Source of the DNA: Ficedula albicollis
Taxonomy: Eukaryota; Chordata; Aves; Passeriformes; Muscicapidae
Reading direction: 5' to 3'
Assembly: GCF_000247815.1 (NCBI RefSeq)
Contig: NC_021686.1
Span: 12,960,562 to 13,024,561, forward strand
Length of the DNA stretch: 64,000 bases
Positions 60,311 to 64,000 of the stretch are shown here, one piece after another. Position 1 is the stretch's first letter. Every line of letters starts with the position of its first letter. Position numbers and translations under genes: made by a program. Below the pieces are notes generated by a model. The model was not told where the DNA came from. It was given only the letters and a program-made list of their open reading frames with translations, and ran no database searches.

Positions 60311-63179
60311 CCTTCCTCAGCTACCCAGCAGCTTAGGGATCAGGCACTGCTCTAACTCTGGACCCCATCCAAGGCCTCTGGAAGGCAGCTGGTGGCTTTT
60401 TTGACCTGGCAGGTGCCTGAGAGTCACTCCAAGGCTCTTTCCTGTGTTACCTTAGCACTGAGTGCTTTCCTTTCTCTGGCCAGTTTCCTTAAGCTGCCAT
60501 GGGCAATGACAGCTTTCCTCGTGTCTGAATTACTGCTCGTATTTTTGGCTTGAAAAACAGCATAATAATCCCTTTTATTTATTTTTTTTCCAAACTTTCC
60601 AATCAAGCATAAAGCTGGAGACCCATTTCTCAGTCCTGCAGCATCTTTGCTTCCAAGGCTGCCAGCTCTGTACCCCCGTGGCAAACAGTGCTGCAGATCT
60701 GCTTTGCAACAGAAGCTTTTCTTGGGCATGACACCAAGATTTAGACTTACAAAATTCAGCAGAGGTGACATCCTTCCTCCTCACAGGTGCTGGCTCCCGT
60801 GTCTGCTGTGAGAGGCAGCTGGGCAGGGTAAAACCAGACAGGTCAGCATAGCCACCAGCTACAACAACTTTGTTTGGCACAGGGAAGAGGTCTTTATCCC
60901 TTTAGATGTGAGGCTGAGACTCATCTGAGACACAGAGGGTTATTCTCCACCTGAACTCCTGATCATGATCCTGGGCTACACCTGGAGGGGAAACCCACCA
61001 AGGAGCTGAGGTACCCACCTGGTGCATCCATCCTGCTGGAGCTCTCCTGCCACACCTTCCCAGCCTAAATCTCTGTGCCAGGGAGACCCAGCTAGCTCAG
61101 GTGTGCTCGCTTCCATTAGATCTCTCTTTCCTTTCCTGGGAATAAATTTTGTGGCTGCTGCTGAGCAGGATCCACTTAAGCTGGGTGCTAAAGGCAATCT
61201 GCACCATCCTGTTCTCTCCTGGAACAGATCTGTACGTGGAGCAGAGGGCACAGCAGGAACTTCCATCTCAAACGTGCAGAAAGCACAGAAGCAGCATCCT
61301 TCCCTGAGCTCCCTCCCTCCTCCAAGAGAAGACTGAGGTCTTCAGGGGAAGGAAAACACAGAAACCACAAGCTGGAGCCTCAGGCACGGCCAAAGGAAGC
61401 TGGTGGAAATATTCCAGCTAGGAAATAGATCGAGCCAAGCCATAAAATGCTTTGCTCAGACACGTTCCCTGACAACACTGGGGCCCCCTGCTCTATATCC
61501 CACACTGCCAGACTTGCCACATATAAAATCAAGGCAAGTGACCACAAGCATAAAAAAGAGTTATGCTCTGCCACAGTGCATTTCCAGCACTCCAACAGCC
61601 CAGCACCACAAGGAGAAACAGGGTTTGTCCCCATTTCCTTCAGGAAGAGGTTTCAACCAGCAAAAATCCCACATTACAGCCATGGCAGAAGTGGCCACTA
61701 GACAGCAAAAGGAGCCCAGGGGACTTGTCACAGAGGGAGATCTTCAGGAGAGCTCTCTGTTCACCACCTGCAGAGCCTTGCTCAGGATATCTGGCTCACC
61801 TTGCTTCCAAGCTGTGGGTATTGTGTTTCCAAGTTTTGAAGGGTTTGGGTGCTGCTGAACCCCATCCACATCTGCTCTGGACCCTGTAATTGCACTCTTA
61901 TCCACTGCTTCTCTGAGGTTTTCTTCCTGGCTTCCCACCCAGAGTAGGGGCATTCCCTGGGCTGTGAGAGAAGGCTGGGCCAAACCTAGCTTCACCTTTG
62001 TGCTTAATGGATGGCAAGAGGATCTCTGTGGCATTTCCAACTGGTCTAAACCATCCTGGGGAAAATTCCCCAGCAGCTGGAAGGGGTCTGTACAGATTCA
62101 AACTCAGCCTCAAAGAAGAAAAAGAACACACCCAAAAAAACCCCCACAAACCCATCGCTGTTGGTTTCAAATGCTAGATGTACCCACCAAGCACCTTTCT
62201 GCAGTTCTGTGTTTACAATATTTGTCCCTCTTCCCTCTGTAGCTGTAGCAAAGCATGAGAGGCAGGTCTGAACACAGTGATGACCTTACAAAATCCAAGA
62301 TGAGAACAGTTTCGCAGTTATGTGTCACCAACAGACCTTTCCAAATAACTGATACATCTCAGAACACTCGTGTACACACCTGAAGCTGCTCAGAAATAAG
62401 CTCTGCTGCCTTTTTGCTGCAGACACACCAACATTTCAGAATGTAGAAATAAAACACCCACAGCTCCAGAAACTCTTATTGCAAATAATCTCACTGCCAG
62501 AAGAAAGGCAGCGTGGGGTTTATCAGAAAACTGGGTTCATGTGTAGGACCTTTAACATCTTCAATCACAAAGAACAGCAAGCCTTTGGTGTGAGAAGGAA
62601 TTCACCTCCACCACAGCACCGCCCCAGCAGCCTGCCCAATGATGCAAAACTGAAAACACTCTGTTCACACAGTTTCCAGCTGCTTCTGCTGAGGTTTTCC
62701 TTGTTTGAGAAAGGAATTTGGGATCATTCAATGAAAGAAAGAACCATGCCTGCTCCTTCAGGTCCTGTAGAAATTTAGCAAGGAAGAGAGAAACTTTTTT
62801 AACCTGAAGAATTTAGGAAATGAAGGCCAGTTCTGGCAGAGCTGTGCCACAGGATCCAGGAAGCATCCACCTCCTGTGTGTTGGTATGAAGTTTAAAAAA
62901 TAATCAGTCCTCACAGGTGGATCAAACCCAGACATTCTCCTGCAGCCATCAGGAAAATAACACTTTGTTTTCTTAGCAACCAGATGTTCCCCACACTCCA
63001 AATTTATGACAGCTATGTCAGACTCTACAGACCTGTAATGGTCTTTGGTCAGAGGGAGCACAGAGCAAACAGAAAATATACAGGAGGAAGCAGAGGGGAA
63101 AAAGCTTCATTCCACATCCTCAGCTGTGGAAATGTGTTTGGAGTAAGTGTTGGAGGCTGCACTGTCTCTCACTGAAAAT
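60311..63179. other. Non-coding intergenic stretch
   Basis: Unique sequence of mixed composition with a short T-run near 60583-60590 and an A/C-rich run near 62133-62150. No gene or transposon boundary is recognised. Confidence 0.5.
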
Positions 63180-63650
63180 GAGACTGAAATTATGTTCCAC
63201 GTCAGCTGTCAAGTAATGGTTTTGAAACCTTAAACAGAGAATACATTTGCAGCTATTAGCATGGTATGGTCATGGTTTGTATTTGAAGGTGAAAACAGTT
63301 TGTAAGGAGAGAAAGAAAACATTAATTCTATTCATCTTGAAAGTTATTTTAACTTTTCAAAATGCTACGGTAAATTTTGGAAGTTTAAAATTAGTTTCAA
63401 GATTAATAGAATTAATGAGTGAATTAGAACTGGTAGAGAATTGCAATAAATAATATTCAAAACCTTTTAATAATCTTTGCAATGATTAAAATGAATTGAA
63501 TTTTTTTTCTTTGTGCAATAAAACTGGAGCTCTTTTAAGTATAAATTGTGATAATGACTCGAGAATTTCCAGCATCAGGTTTTTCCATTACATCTCAGCC
63601 TCCACAGTTGATCTAAGGCTTAAAGAATAACATTCAAGCCTCACTTTCTA
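63180..63650. promoter_or_regulatory. Candidate AT-rich conserved non-coding block
   Basis: Very AT-rich single-copy sequence with many homeodomain-type words (AACATTAATTCTATTC, AAGATTAATAGAATTAATG, AATAATATTCAAAACC). Conservation is inferred from composition; the AT content could also simply be local base bias. Confidence 0.33.
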
Positions 63651-64000
63651 ATGATGAGGTGTTTGACACAGAAAGCAATCCTAATAGAGGAGGCTGCCTG
63701 CCCGGTGATTGCTGCCAAGTAGAGCTGACAGAGACAAAGAAACATTTTTCTACCGAGTCTCTTAACAAAACCTCCTCCTCAGACCTGGGACTGTGAGTGA
63801 TGAGCAGGGATCCTGTTGTGAGAAGCACTTGCCAGATCAGACCTGTGTTTGTAATTCCGACAGCATTTGTTATAAGTCTTGCTTTTAACAAAAAAAAAAA
63901 AAAAAGAGAAAAAGAAAAAAAAGCACAAAAAATATAGGAGAAGATTTTCAGTAGTGCTGAGCGATGAAACACTAATACAATTAGCTCAGTTATAACAGTT
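63651..64000. other. Non-coding stretch at the window end
   Basis: Unique sequence with an A/G-rich run at 63890-63923. No gene is recognised. Confidence 0.5.

Overview
The window looks like non-coding, intergenic nuclear DNA from a vertebrate, most likely a bird and possibly a songbird. The evidence is general. CpG is depleted except for one island. There are no bacterial-style genes and no Alu, B1 or full L1 elements. Interspersed repeats are sparse: one decayed CR1-like reverse-transcriptase fragment, one retroviral-type LTR and two MIR-like scraps. Long AT-rich blocks with many homeodomain-type ATTA motifs resemble developmental regulatory elements. I found no protein-coding gene, tRNA, rRNA or CRISPR array that I can support. 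The long poly-proline and poly-glycine frames are translations of C homopolymers, and frames containing X span N gaps.

Layout: 1-17 kb is unique non-coding sequence with candidate conserved blocks (about 2.64, 9.0, 13.7 and 16.3-17.0 kb), a 308-bp identical direct repeat (7473/8240) and a 193-bp tandem duplication (10138). A 737-base pure C tract sits at 17059-17795. From 18 to 36 kb there are more candidate regulatory blocks, a near-perfect 505-bp tandem duplication (23.6-24.6 kb), a small minisatellite (24.9-25.1 kb) and a 79-bp tandem pair (34.5 kb). A 52-bp minisatellite fills 36.77-38.17 kb, with 19 identical copies in its core. A second C tract (814 bases) lies at 40315-41128. From 42 to 48 kb there are a 76-bp tandem pair, the CR1-like fragment, a conserved-looking block, a CpG island cut by a 158-base C tract, and the LTR. 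Three N gaps (758, 712 and 809 bases) interrupt 50-58 kb; the last abuts a 201-bp tandem duplication.

I found no undescribed gene system. The main biological content is a chain of putative cis-regulatory elements, such as would flank a developmental gene outside the window; I cannot name that gene. The best single candidate is 54.83-55.34 kb, which carries two RFX-like half-sites 22 bp apart. The strongest anomalies are structural. Three giant C homopolymers, two of them in the size range of the N gaps, and several near-identical duplications (one ending at a gap) suggest assembly artefacts that should be excluded before any biological reading. The 52-bp minisatellite looks genuine because it grades from diverged to homogeneous copies.
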